Shown here: piece after piece, positions 37,503 through 46,379 of the stretch
Position numbering within the stretch: the stretch's first letter is position 1
How the letters are laid out: each line of letters starts with the position of its first letter
Source of the DNA: Robinsoniella sp.
GTDB lineage: Bacteria > Bacillota > Clostridia > Lachnospirales > Lachnospiraceae
Direction: 5' to 3'
Length of the DNA stretch: 64,000 nucleotides
Assembly (NCBI GenBank): GCA_022788205.1
Contig: JALEVQ010000077.1
Coordinates: 28,541-92,540, forward strand
Program-made: the position numbers and the translations under genes
The notes under the pieces: model-generated
Seen by the model: only the letters and a program-made list of their open reading frames with translations
Told to the model about the DNA's origin: nothing
Database searches by the model: none

Positions 37503-38024
37503 ATGGTGCAGTGGATAAAAGAGATCATCTGCAGTATTTGTATTCTGGGCACAGTGATCCATGTGCTCCCGAATTCTTCCTATCGAAAATATGTGAATTT
37601 CTATATAGGACTTCTCTTGATTTTGATGGTTTTAAAACCGCTTGCAGAATTCTTTTCGCTTGACACATCCTTTGAAGAAAAAATGCAGATACAGACGCTG
37701 AAGACAGAACTTTCTGAATTAAACATTGCATGGGAGGGGATGGAAGATTTAGGGGTTCACAAAGTAGAGGATGCGTGGAAAGAAGAGCTGGAAAGGCAGA
37801 TCACAGAGGTGGCAAAGACGGGTGATCTGGAGGTGGATAAGATTGAGACAGAGCTGCAAACGGATAAAGACGGGGTGATCAGTGCGGTCACAGTGTCGAT
37901 GGAGGTGCAGACGCTTGACCGTTCCAGAGAGAACGGACAGGAAAAGAAAGAACAGCTGGCACAGAAAATCTCAGAGATTTATGGTTTGGAAGGCGAACAG
38001 ATACGCATTATGGTTCGGGAGTAA
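37503..38024 (+). CDS. spoIIIAF: Stage III sporulation protein AF
   Basis: 173 aa. Two N-terminal membrane helices (IICSICILGTVIHVLP and FYIGLLLILMVLKPL) followed by a soluble outside domain (about 60-173) with the ring-building-like pattern seen in SpoIIIAF (AVTVSMEVQTLD; IYGLEGEQIRIMV). ATG 37503 lies 5 nt after the spoIIIAE stop; a longer frame from 37383 is inside spoIIIAE and rejected. Confidence 0.92.
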   Translation: MVQWIKEIICSICILGTVIHVLPNSSYRKYVNFYIGLLLILMVLKPLAEFFSLDTSFEEKMQIQTLKTELSELNIAWEGMEDLGVHKVEDAWKEELERQITEVAKTGDLEVDKIETELQTDKDGVISAVTVSMEVQTLDRSRENGQEKKEQLAQKISEIYGLEGEQIRIMVRE

Positions 38025-38027
38025 AGG

Positions 38028-38591
38028 ATGGAGAGCAGATGGGAAGCGATCCGGGAGAGGATCAAAAATGGGAAAAAAGATCAGCTGCTTATCTGGCTGC
38101 TTGTCGGGGCTCTGATCATCGTGATTGTGCTGCCGACAGATTCATCCGGAAGTAAGAACGTGCAGGAAAAGACGGAGAGCGTGGACGGGGAGGACACCAT
38201 CTCAGACGCAAAGGAACAGAGGCTTGCAGAAGTTTTAAGTCAGGTTGAAGGGGTTGGGAAGACGCAGGTGATGATCACTTATCGGTCTTCTGGGGAAAAA
38301 ATTGTGGAGAAAGATCTTCCAGTGACGGAGCGGACGGTCAATGAGAGCGATGATCAGGGGGGAAACAGCAGCACAGTGGAGCGGGAGCAGAACGAGGAGA
38401 CGATCTATGAGAAAGGCAGTGACGGCAGTCAGACACCGTACGTTGTCAAGGTGACAGAGCCAGAGATCGCTGGCGTCCTGATCGTGGCAGAAGGAGGAGG
38501 CGATCCAGTTATCGCCAAAAATATAACAGAAGCAGTAATAGCATTATTTGGAGTAGAAGCGCATAAAATCAAAGTGATGAAGATGAATTGA
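38028..38591 (+). CDS. spoIIIAG: Stage III sporulation protein AG
   Basis: 187 aa. One membrane helix (LLIWLLVGALIIVIVLP, about 20-36) and an outside domain that forms a large ring in the intermembrane space in B. subtilis. Conserved elements are EQRLAEVLSQVEGVGKTQVMITY and the C-terminal AGVLIVAEGGGDP and EAVIALFGVEAHKIKV. The inserted hydrophilic stretch with NESDDQGGNSST forms the beta-crown region of the family. Confidence 0.94.
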   Translation: MESRWEAIRERIKNGKKDQLLIWLLVGALIIVIVLPTDSSGSKNVQEKTESVDGEDTISDAKEQRLAEVLSQVEGVGKTQVMITYRSSGEKIVEKDLPVTERTVNESDDQGGNSSTVEREQNEETIYEKGSDGSQTPYVVKVTEPEIAGVLIVAEGGGDPVIAKNITEAVIALFGVEAHKIKVMKMN

Positions 38592-38604
38592 GAGGGAGGA
38601 AATC

Positions 38605-39252
38605 ATGAAACGCGTCATGAAAAAGAATCAGATTGTCATCACAGGTCTGGCTGTGATGATCGCGATTGCGGGATATCTCAACTTTTCTGGCACAGGCATG
38701 GAGCCTGAGAGTTCTCTGACTTCCGTCTCGGATGATTCGGTCATTCTTGAGACAGAACCGGAAGATACCGCTGCGGCGAACACCGGGGTGTTAGTTGATG
38801 TGGAGAGTCTCGACGGGGAGGGAGATTTCGAGACGGCGAGCAGTGATGATCTGCAGGGCATCCCCGGAGAGGCTGTACTTACCAGCGCGGGAACCAATTC
38901 GAGCTTTGCGGCGGAGACGAAGCTGACAAGAGAGCAGGTGCGCGCGAAGAATAAAGAAACTTTGCTCGAGATTATCAATAACGAAAACGTCAGCGATGCA
39001 GAAAAAGAGCAGGCGGTCAGCAGCATGAATGTGTTGACAGATATCGCGGAGCGTGAAGCGGCAGCGGAACTTTTGCTTGAGGCGAAAGGCTTTGCAAATT
39101 CCGTCGTCAGCATCACAGAAGGGACCGTGGATGTCGTCATTAATATGACAGAGATCTCAGATGCACAGCGCGCCCAGATTGAAGATATCGTGAAACGAAA
39201 GACAGAGATCCCGGGAGAAAACATCGTGATCACACCAATTTCACAGCAGTAA
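38605..39252 (+). CDS. spoIIIAH: Stage III sporulation protein AH
   Basis: 215 aa. N-terminal membrane helix (NQIVITGLAVMIAIAGYLNF), an acidic low-complexity linker, and a C-terminal YscJ/FliF-like domain (EKEQAVSSMNVLTDIAEREAA... and VDVVINMTEISDAQRAQI) that binds forespore SpoIIQ across the septum. ATG 38605 follows GAGGGAGGAAATC; an internal ATG at 38617 is possible. Last gene of the operon. Confidence 0.94.
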   Translation: MKRVMKKNQIVITGLAVMIAIAGYLNFSGTGMEPESSLTSVSDDSVILETEPEDTAAANTGVLVDVESLDGEGDFETASSDDLQGIPGEAVLTSAGTNSSFAAETKLTREQVRAKNKETLLEIINNENVSDAEKEQAVSSMNVLTDIAEREAAAELLLEAKGFANSVVSITEGTVDVVINMTEISDAQRAQIEDIVKRKTEIPGENIVITPISQQ

Positions 39253-39259
39253 TGGAAAT

Positions 39260-39289
39260 AGAGCCTTTGTCGGGATTGACAGAGGCTCT
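39260..39289 (+). terminator. Hairpin after spoIIIAH
   Basis: AGAGCCT (39260-39266) pairs with AGGCTCT (39283-39289), followed only by TTAAGCTT. Its right arm overlaps the spacer of the prfC promoter. Confidence 0.5.
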
Positions 39290-39304
39290 TAAGCTTGTTA
39301 GAAT
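39276..39304 (+). promoter_or_regulatory. prfC promoter
   Basis: Perfect TTGACA (39276-39281), 17-nt spacer, TAGAAT (39299-39304). The -35 sits in the loop of the spoIIIAH hairpin. Confidence 0.75.
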
Positions 39305-39393
39305 AGCAAATGAAAAAAAGAAGGTGGCACTGCGAAAAAACAGAGGCAGGACACTCTATTAAGAAATAGAAGAAGAGATATGGAGGAGAGAAC

Positions 39394-40983
39394 GTGACCG
39401 ATATTACGAAGGAAATAAAGAAACGAAGAACATTTGCAATCATTTCTCATCCGGATGCAGGAAAGACAACTTTGACAGAGAAGTTTCTGCTCTATGGAGG
39501 GGCGATCAATCTTGCGGGTTCTGTGAAGGGAAAGGCGACCGCGCGCCATGCGGTCTCTGACTGGATGGAGATTGAGAAAGAGAGAGGTATCTCCGTGACC
39601 TCTTCCGTATTACAGTTTAACTATGATGGATTCTGCATCAATATCCTGGATACACCGGGACATCAGGATTTCTCGGAGGACACATATCGAACCTTGATGG
39701 CGGCAGATTCTGCCGTGATGGTGATCGATGCGTCGAAAGGTGTGGAGGCACAGACGAGAAAGCTGTTTAAGGTCTGCGTGATGCGCCATATTCCGATTTT
39801 TACGTTTATCAACAAGATGGACCGCGATGCCAACGATACGTTTGAACTGCTCGATGAGATTGAAAAAGAGCTCGGGATCGAGACATGTCCGATCAACTGG
39901 CCGATCGGGTCAGGAAAAGGATTTAAGGGCGTGTTCGACCGCGCATCAGGAAAAGTGATCTCCTTTTCGGATACAGAGAAAGGAACAAAAGAAGGAGAGA
40001 CACAGGAATATGCACTTGGCTCTCAGGAACTGCTGGACTATATCGGCGAGGAGAAGAATGAGCAGCTTGAGACCGAGATTGAGCTTTTGGACGGCGCAAG
40101 TGCAGAGTTTGACCAGGAAAAGGTGGATCGTGGAGAACTTTCCCCTGTCTTTTTCGGGTCGGCACTCACAAACTTTGGAGTAGAAATTTTCCTGAAAAAT
40201 TTCCTGAAAATGACATCTTCACCGCTCGCAAGAAAAGCAGATGTGGGGATGGTCGATCCGACGAAGGAAGGATTTTCTGCCTTTGTCTTTAAGATTCAGG
40301 CAAATATGAACAAGGCACACCGCGACCGTATCGCCTTCATGCGCATCTGCTCGGGCGAGTTTGACGCAGGGATGGAAGTGTACCATGTGCAGGGAGAAAA
40401 GAAGCTGCGTCTCTCCCAGCCACAGCAGATGATGGCACAGGAACGCCACATTGTGGACAAGGCATATGCGGGGGACATCATCGGTGTGTTTGACCCTGGT
40501 ATCTTTTCGATCGGTGACACAGTGTGTATGCCGGGAAAGAAGATTGTATATGAAGGAATCCCGACCTTTGCGCCGGAGCATTTCGCGAGAGTGCGCCAGA
40601 TGGATACGATGAAGAGAAAACAGTTTGTGAAAGGAATCAACCAGATTGCTCAGGAAGGTGCGATTCAGATTTTCCAGGAATATAACACGGGAATGGAAGA
40701 GATCATTGTCGGTGTGGTCGGAGTGCTGCAGTTTGATGTGCTGAAGTACCGTCTGGAGAATGAATACAACGTAGATATCCGCCTGGAAAGTCTGCCGTAT
40801 GAGCATATCCGATGGATTGAAAACACAGATATCGACCTGAATAAACTGGTGGGAACATCTGACATGAAGAAGATTAAAGACCTGAAAGGAAGACCGCTTC
40901 TTCTGTTTGTCAATAGCTGGAGTGTCGGCATGACGCTGGAGCGAAACAAAGGACTGATTTTGTCGGAGTTTGGACGCTCTTAA
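39394..40983 (+). CDS. prfC: Peptide chain release factor 3
   Basis: GTPase that removes RF1/RF2 from the ribosome after termination; 529 aa. GTG 39394 follows GGAGGAGAGAAC. G1 SHPDAGKTT (about 18-26), G3 DTPGHQDF, G4 NKMD; the RF3-specific SVKGKATARHAVSDWM distinguishes it from EF-G. C-terminal domain FAPEHFARVRQMDTMKRKQF is typical. Free-standing gene with its own promoter after the spoIIIA operon. Confidence 0.95.
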   Translation: MTDITKEIKKRRTFAIISHPDAGKTTLTEKFLLYGGAINLAGSVKGKATARHAVSDWMEIEKERGISVTSSVLQFNYDGFCINILDTPGHQDFSEDTYRTLMAADSAVMVIDASKGVEAQTRKLFKVCVMRHIPIFTFINKMDRDANDTFELLDEIEKELGIETCPINWPIGSGKGFKGVFDRASGKVISFSDTEKGTKEGETQEYALGSQELLDYIGEEKNEQLETEIELLDGASAEFDQEKVDRGELSPVFFGSALTNFGVEIFLKNFLKMTSSPLARKADVGMVDPTKEGFSAFVFKIQANMNKAHRDRIAFMRICSGEFDAGMEVYHVQGEKKLRLSQPQQMMAQERHIVDKAYAGDIIGVFDPGIFSIGDTVCMPGKKIVYEGIPTFAPEHFARVRQMDTMKRKQFVKGINQIAQEGAIQIFQEYNTGMEEIIVGVVGVLQFDVLKYRLENEYNVDIRLESLPYEHIRWIENTDIDLNKLVGTSDMKKIKDLKGRPLLLFVNSWSVGMTLERNKGLILSEFGRS

Positions 40984-40991
40984 AATATACT

Positions 40992-41019
40992 TTGCAAAAT
41001 GTAGAAATTTTGGTATAAT
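40992..41019 (+). promoter_or_regulatory. Promoter of the Gls24-family gene
   Basis: TTGCAA (40992-40997), 16-nt spacer, extended TGGTATAAT with the -10 at 41014-41019. Confidence 0.75.
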
Positions 41020-41062
41020 AATTCTATTATATGGATACGATGCAAGACAGGAGGTCGTTGGC

Positions 41063-41437
41063 ATGAGCGAAAAGGAAACGAATTACATGATAGAAAACGA
41101 AGCAGAGTTCGGTCAAGTTAAGATCGCAGATGAGGTGGTCGCAATCATCGCAGGACTGGCTGCCACGGAAGTGGAAGGTGTCTGCTCAGTGGCAGGCAAC
41201 ATCACAAAGGAGCTGATCGGAAAGCTGGGCATGAAGAATCTCTCCAAAGGTGTGAAAGTCACGGTACAGAACGGCGTGGTGGATGTGGACCTCGCCCTGA
41301 ACCTGGAATATGGCTACAGCGTTCCACAGACCAGCAGAAAGGTGCAGGAGAAAGTAAAGGGAGCGATCGAGAGCATGACAGGGCTTTCTGTCTCAGAGGT
41401 CAATGTCAGAATCGCAAGCGTTGTCATGAACAAATAG
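41063..41437 (+). CDS. Asp23/Gls24 family envelope stress protein
   Basis: 124 aa from ATG 41063 after AGGAGGTCGTTGGC; the frame upstream overlaps prfC and the promoter. Hallmarks are GQVKIADEVVAIIAGLAATEVEGV and VDLALNLEYGYSVPQTSRKVQEKV, then VNVRIASVV. Members associate with the cell envelope and respond to stress. It usually precedes nusB in Clostridia, as here, but a strong terminator separates the two. Confidence 0.92.
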   Translation: MSEKETNYMIENEAEFGQVKIADEVVAIIAGLAATEVEGVCSVAGNITKELIGKLGMKNLSKGVKVTVQNGVVDVDLALNLEYGYSVPQTSRKVQEKVKGAIESMTGLSVSEVNVRIASVVMNK

Positions 41438-41521
41438 GAGAAGCGATGCAGCTGTGAGAGTGCGGGAACGTTTGCTGCCAGAACAGCTATCCACAAAGAC
41501 AGAAATGATGAAAGATCATGG

Positions 41522-41581
41522 AGCCGTTGCAAAATGTAGGTAAATGTGAAAGCATGATAATTCATTTTGCAACGGCTTTTA
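41522..41581 (+). terminator. Terminator after the Gls24-family gene
   Basis: A perfect 15-bp stem AGCCGTTGCAAAATG (41522-41536) / CATTTTGCAACGGCT (41563-41577), then TTTT. Unusually long for a simple terminator. Confidence 0.85.
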
Positions 41582-41687
41582 GAATGAGGAGAAGGTTAAA
41601 AATTTGACCGATCCCTGAATTTATTCCGCAGAGAGTGCAGCAGAGGAAAATGGCTGATGCTGCAAACGATATGCATGGGAGGAAAAC

Positions 41688-42083
41688 ATGAGCAGAAGAG
41701 AGATCAGAGAACATATTTTTAAATTATTATTTTTGGTAGAATTTCATGAGGGAGAAGAATTGGAGGAACAGGTTCGTCTGTATCTGGAACAGCACGACGA
41801 GATCAAGGATGAAAATCTGAGATATATCAATGAAAAATACCATAAGATTTTAGAAAAGTTAGCTGAGATTGACAGCCAGATTGATCAGGTTTCAAAGGGA
41901 TGGAAGATTGAGCGCATGGGAAAGACAGATTTGACCGTGCTGCGCCTTGCTTATTATGAGATGAAATACGATGAGGATATTCCGATCGGCGTCGCTATCA
42001 ATGAGGGTGTCGAGCTCGCAAAATTATTTGGCGGGGAGGAATCTCCAGCGTTCGTAAACGGAATTTTGGCAAAGTTAGTCTAG
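41688..42083 (+). CDS. nusB: Transcription antitermination factor NusB
   Basis: 131-aa helical protein that with NusE prevents early termination in rRNA operons. Family elements are REIREHIFKLLFLVEFH at the N-terminus, RMGKTDLTVLRLAYYEM and the C-terminal IPIGVAINEGVELAKLFGG. ATG 41688 follows GGGAGGAAAAC. First gene of the block nusB to recN, conserved in order with B. subtilis. Confidence 0.94.
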   Translation: MSRREIREHIFKLLFLVEFHEGEELEEQVRLYLEQHDEIKDENLRYINEKYHKILEKLAEIDSQIDQVSKGWKIERMGKTDLTVLRLAYYEMKYDEDIPIGVAINEGVELAKLFGGEESPAFVNGILAKLV

Positions 42084-42108
42084 ACGAAAGACAGTTGGAG
42101 TGATGGCG

Positions 42109-43347
42109 ATGCAGAATGTGTATTCTGTCGGACAGATTAACACGTATATCAGGATGATGTTCTCTCAGGATTTCGTCCTGAATAAGATTTCAATCAGAGG
42201 AGAAGTGTCGAACTGCAAATATCACACTTCCGGTCATATTTATTTTACGCTGAAAGAAGACGGCGCTGCACTGTCCTGTGTCATGTTCGCAGGAAACAGG
42301 CAAGGGCTGTCCTTTCGGCTACAAAATGGACAGCAGGTTGTGGTGACAGGGAATGTGGATGTCTATGAGCGTGATGGAAAATACCAGCTCTATGCGAAAA
42401 AAATTACATTGGATGGAATCGGTGCGCTGTATGAGAGATTTGAAGCGTTAAAGAGAGAGTTAGAGGAAATGGGAATGTTTGCGCCGGAATATAAACAGCC
42501 GATTCCTTTTTTTGTCCAAAAGCTGGGGATTGTGACGGCACCTACAGGTGCGGCGGTCCGAGATATGATTCAGGTCTCAAAGAGGCGCAATCCTTATGTT
42601 CAGATTTATTTATACCCAGCGCAAGTACAGGGGGAGGGTGCGGCAGAGAGTATCGCTGATGGAATTGAGCGGTTGGATGCGTGCGGCTTGGATGTCATCA
42701 TTGTCGGCAGAGGCGGGGGATCGATTGAAGATCTGTGGGCCTTCAACGAGGAGATCGTGGCGGAAGCGATTTTCCGCTGTAAAACGCCGGTGATCTCAGC
42801 GGTCGGGCACGAGACGGACACGACAATCTCGGATTATGTCGCCGATCTGAGGGCTCCCACACCGTCAGCAGCGGCGGAGTTGGCGGTCGCTGATGTGCAA
42901 GCAGTGGAAGTGCGGATCGAACAATATCGTGAGCAGATGACGGAGGCAATGCTTCAAAAGCTCGAGAGATGCCGTACAAGGCTGAATCACCAGAGCGTGG
43001 AACTTTCCTATTTAAGCCCTGAGCAAAAAATAAAAGAGCAGAAGCAGTGGATATCGGATCGGACAGAAAAGCTGCAAGGTGCGCTGAGAGAACATCTCAG
43101 GGAGACGAGGCATCGGTTTTCTCTGTATGTGGAAAAGATGAGGGGGCTGTCGCCACTTGACAAGCTGGATCGAGGATATGCATTTGTGGAAGATGACAGA
43201 GGCTGTCCGCTGAGAAAAATCGGACAGATTCAGCTGGGAGAAGAGATCAAAATTTACATGGCGGATGGATGTTTTGTGGCGAAAGTGATAAAAAAAGAGG
43301 AAAAAGAATGGCTGGATGGACAGGCAGGACAGCAGAAAATCAGGTGA
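42109..43347 (+). CDS. xseA: Exodeoxyribonuclease VII large subunit
   Basis: 412 aa. ATG 42109 is preferred: TTGGAG lies 8 nt upstream; GTG 42100 and ATG 42103 are too close to it. An N-terminal OB fold (ISIRGEVSNCKYHTSGHIYF) and a catalytic domain with GRGGGSIEDLWAFNEE and SAVGHETDTT are followed by a long coiled-coil region (about 280-370). With XseB it degrades single-stranded DNA. Confidence 0.95.
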   Translation: MQNVYSVGQINTYIRMMFSQDFVLNKISIRGEVSNCKYHTSGHIYFTLKEDGAALSCVMFAGNRQGLSFRLQNGQQVVVTGNVDVYERDGKYQLYAKKITLDGIGALYERFEALKRELEEMGMFAPEYKQPIPFFVQKLGIVTAPTGAAVRDMIQVSKRRNPYVQIYLYPAQVQGEGAAESIADGIERLDACGLDVIIVGRGGGSIEDLWAFNEEIVAEAIFRCKTPVISAVGHETDTTISDYVADLRAPTPSAAAELAVADVQAVEVRIEQYREQMTEAMLQKLERCRTRLNHQSVELSYLSPEQKIKEQKQWISDRTEKLQGALREHLRETRHRFSLYVEKMRGLSPLDKLDRGYAFVEDDRGCPLRKIGQIQLGEEIKIYMADGCFVAKVIKKEEKEWLDGQAGQQKIR

Positions 43348-43355
43348 AGAGATTT

Positions 43356-43559
43356 ATGGAAGAAAAGACAATAGAACAGGGATTCAGGGAACTGGATGAA
43401 GTGATCGAGGCTCTCCAGAACAAAGATCTGGCATTGGAGGAGTCATTTGTACTTTACAAAAGAGGCATGGAACTTTTGAAGGAATGCAATGAAAAGATTG
43501 ATCGTGTGGAGAAGAGAGTGATGGCGATGAATGAAGAAGGTGAATGGGATGAATTTTGA
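43356..43559 (+). CDS. xseB: Exodeoxyribonuclease VII small subunit
   Basis: 67 aa from ATG 43356; an in-frame ATG at 43308 with AGAGG upstream would add 16 residues and overlap xseA. The conserved core FRELDEVIEALQNKDLALEE and the SFVLYKRGMELLKECNEKID helix match XseB, which caps the large subunit. Translationally coupled to xseA (stop 43347) and overlapping ispA by 11 nt. Confidence 0.92.
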   Translation: MEEKTIEQGFRELDEVIEALQNKDLALEESFVLYKRGMELLKECNEKIDRVEKRVMAMNEEGEWDEF

Positions 43560-44436
43560 AAAAGAGATGAAGGAAAAAGTAAAGGAAGTTCAAGCGGTCA
43601 TTGACTCTTATTTGCCTGAGGAGTCGGGGTTTCAGAGGACTTTGCTGGAGGCGATGAATTACAGTATGACGGCGGGAGGAAAAAGGTTGAGACCTCTTAT
43701 GATGCTGGAGACATACCGGCTGTTTGGAGGGACCAGTGGTGTGATTCGACCGTTTCTCGCTGCTATTGAGATGATCCACACACATTCTCTGATCCACGAT
43801 GATCTGCCGGCGATGGATAACGATGAATACCGCAGGGGAAGAAAGACGACACATGTGGTATACGGCGAAGCGATGGGAATTCTTGCCGGCGATGGACTTT
43901 TAAATTTTGCGTATGAGACTGCTGCGAGAGCGTTTGAGATGGAACCCGACAATAAAAATGTGGGGAAAGCTTTTCGGGTACTGACATCAAAGACAGGAAT
44001 TTATGGCATGATCGGTGGTCAGTCGGTCGATGTGGAGATGGCAGGACAGCCGCTTTCCGCAGAAAAGCTGGATTTTATCTACCGTTTAAAGACGAGCGCC
44101 TTGATTGAAGGAGCGATGATGACAGGGGCGATTCTGGCAGGAGCTTCTGACGAGAAGATAGATAAGATACAGCAGATTGCACAGAAAGTGGGAATTGCAT
44201 TCCAGATCCAGGACGATATCTTGGATATGACAAGCTCGATGGCGGTTTTAGGCAAACCGATCAACAGCGATGAGAAAAATCACAAGACAACGTATGTGAC
44301 ACTGTATGGGCTGGAGGATTCCAGAAAAAAAGTGGAAGGGATTTCTAGAGAAGCAATCGCATTGCTGGATTCGCTGGAAGAAAAAAATGAGTTTCTGCGT
44401 GCTTTGATTTTATCCTTGATTTATCGAGAAAAGTAA
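43549..44436 (+). CDS. ispA: Polyprenyl synthetase, farnesyl diphosphate synthase type
   Basis: 295 aa from ATG 43549 with GAAGGTGAATGG upstream. Condenses IPP with DMAPP and geranyl diphosphate. First Asp-rich motif HDDLPAMDND (about 83-92) and second QIQDDILDM (about 222-230), with GGKRLRP near residue 45 for IPP binding. Residues before the first motif (HTHSLI) fit a C15 product. Next to dxs, so two isoprenoid steps are co-transcribed. Confidence 0.94.
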   Translation: MNFEKEMKEKVKEVQAVIDSYLPEESGFQRTLLEAMNYSMTAGGKRLRPLMMLETYRLFGGTSGVIRPFLAAIEMIHTHSLIHDDLPAMDNDEYRRGRKTTHVVYGEAMGILAGDGLLNFAYETAARAFEMEPDNKNVGKAFRVLTSKTGIYGMIGGQSVDVEMAGQPLSAEKLDFIYRLKTSALIEGAMMTGAILAGASDEKIDKIQQIAQKVGIAFQIQDDILDMTSSMAVLGKPINSDEKNHKTTYVTLYGLEDSRKKVEGISREAIALLDSLEEKNEFLRALILSLIYREK

Positions 44437-44449
44437 AGGGTGGGAGATT

Positions 44450-46315
44450 TTGGTATTAGATAAGATAAAAAAAGAAAATGATATCAAGTCACTTTCCAAA
44501 AAAGAGCTTATGGAGCTCTCAAAAGAGATCCGCTCTTTTTTGATCCGATCGATCAGTGAGACGGGAGGTCATCTCGCCTCTAATTTGGGTGTCGTAGAAT
44601 TGACGATGGCGATGCATCTGGTGTTTGATTTGCCCCAGGACAAGATCATCTGGGATGTCGGACATCAGTCCTATACACATAAAATTTTGACAGGCAGAAA
44701 GGAAGGCTTTGGACAGCTTCGAAAATATGGGGGATTGAGCGGATTCCCGAAAAGGAAAGAGAGCATGTGCGATGCGTTCGATACGGGGCACAGCTCCACA
44801 TCCATCTCAGCCGGACTTGGATATGTCTATGGTCGCGATTTGAAAGGAGAAGATCATTTTGTGATCTCCGTGATCGGGGACGGAGCGCTGACAGGTGGAA
44901 TGGCATATGAAGCACTCAACAACGCCGGAAGACTGCACACAAATTTTATTATCATCTTAAATGACAATGAGATGTCGATCTCCAAAAATGTTGGAGGCAT
45001 CTCAACGTATCTGGGAAATCTGAGAACAAACACGGCATATCAGGATTTTAAGACAAATCTTCAAAAGACACTGCGCAAAATTCCGGTCTATGGTGATAAG
45101 ATTATCGAACATCTGAAAAAGACAAAGAGCGGGATCAAGCAGCTTGTGATCCCGGGAATGTGGTTTGAGGAGATGGGAATTACATATCTTGGTCCCGTCG
45201 ATGGTCACAATCTTGAGCAGATGGTAAAAATTCTGCAGGAGGCAAAGAAGATCAAAGGTGCAGTGCTCGTCCATGTGTTCACCAAAAAAGGAAAAGGATT
45301 TCTGCCGGCAGAACAGCATCCTTCGCGCTATCATGGGACGGAGCCGTTTGATGTGCGCACAGGAAAGCTGCTCAAGCAGAAGGCAAAGCCAGGATACACA
45401 GATATCTTTGCAAAAACGATGTGTTCCATCGCGCAGAGAGAGGAGAGAGTGGTGGCGATCACAGCGGCGATGGCAGACGGAACCGGGCTGAAAGAGTTTC
45501 AGAAAAAATATCCGAGTCGGTTTATCGATGTGGGGATCGCAGAGGAACATGCTGTCACTTTTGCGGCAGGGCTTGCCGCCTCGGGCATGATTCCGGTGGT
45601 GGCGGTCTACTCTTCTTTCTTGCAGAGGGCTTTTGATCAGCTGATCCACGATGTCTGTATCCAAAATCTGCATGTCGTGTTTGCGGTAGACCGCGCAGGT
45701 CTTGTCGGCAGCGATGGGGAGACGCATCAGGGAATCTTTGATTTGTCTTTTCTGTCAATGATCCCGAATATGACGGTGATGGCGCCGAAAAATAAATGGG
45801 AGCTGATGGATATGATGGATTTTGCCGTGTCCTTTGAAGGACCGATCACTCTGCGTTATCCGAGAGGTGAGGCGTACGAGGGGCTGGAGCCTTACCGATC
45901 CCCGATCTGCTATGGAAAGAGTGAGTGGATCTATGACGAGGTAGAGATTGCGCTTGTCGCGGTGGGAAGCATGGTGAGGACAGCCGTGAAGGTGCGCCAG
46001 AATCTGAAAGAAAAAGGATTTGCCTGCTCGCTGATCAATGCCAGGTTTGTGCAGCCTCTCGACGAAGAGATGCTGACGGAGGTGGCAAAGGATCACAAGT
46101 TGGTGGTCACGTTGGAAGAAAATATTAAAACAGGCGGTTTCGGAGAGCGTGTGACAGATTTCTACAGGGAAATCGGCTCGGATGTGATCGTGCTTAAGAT
46201 TGCAATTCCAGATCAGTATGTCGAGCATGGAAATGTAGAGATCCTGAAAAAAGAGCAGGGGATTGATGAAATCTCGATTGAGAAGAAGATCATCGCCTCT
46301 TATATTGGACAGTAG
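44450..46315 (+). CDS. dxs: 1-deoxy-D-xylulose-5-phosphate synthase
   Basis: 621 aa, thiamine diphosphate enzyme joining pyruvate and glyceraldehyde-3-phosphate, first step of the MEP pathway. TTG 44450 is used because family members begin M-x-L-D-K-I at this point; GGGTGGG lies upstream. ThDP motif GDGALTGGMAYEALNNAG with NDNEMSIS (about 145-175), transketolase domain with FVDVGIAEEHAV-like IDVGIAEEHAVTFAAGLA, and C-terminal domain LINARFVQPLD are complete. Confidence 0.96.
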   Translation: MVLDKIKKENDIKSLSKKELMELSKEIRSFLIRSISETGGHLASNLGVVELTMAMHLVFDLPQDKIIWDVGHQSYTHKILTGRKEGFGQLRKYGGLSGFPKRKESMCDAFDTGHSSTSISAGLGYVYGRDLKGEDHFVISVIGDGALTGGMAYEALNNAGRLHTNFIIILNDNEMSISKNVGGISTYLGNLRTNTAYQDFKTNLQKTLRKIPVYGDKIIEHLKKTKSGIKQLVIPGMWFEEMGITYLGPVDGHNLEQMVKILQEAKKIKGAVLVHVFTKKGKGFLPAEQHPSRYHGTEPFDVRTGKLLKQKAKPGYTDIFAKTMCSIAQREERVVAITAAMADGTGLKEFQKKYPSRFIDVGIAEEHAVTFAAGLAASGMIPVVAVYSSFLQRAFDQLIHDVCIQNLHVVFAVDRAGLVGSDGETHQGIFDLSFLSMIPNMTVMAPKNKWELMDMMDFAVSFEGPITLRYPRGEAYEGLEPYRSPICYGKSEWIYDEVEIALVAVGSMVRTAVKVRQNLKEKGFACSLINARFVQPLDEEMLTEVAKDHKLVVTLEENIKTGGFGERVTDFYREIGSDVIVLKIAIPDQYVEHGNVEILKKEQGIDEISIEKKIIASYIGQ

Positions 46316-46379
46316 ACCTTCATGCGCCGTGCGGCGGCAAAGTAAATACAGAAATGAAAAAATTCTCTTGGAGGAAGAT

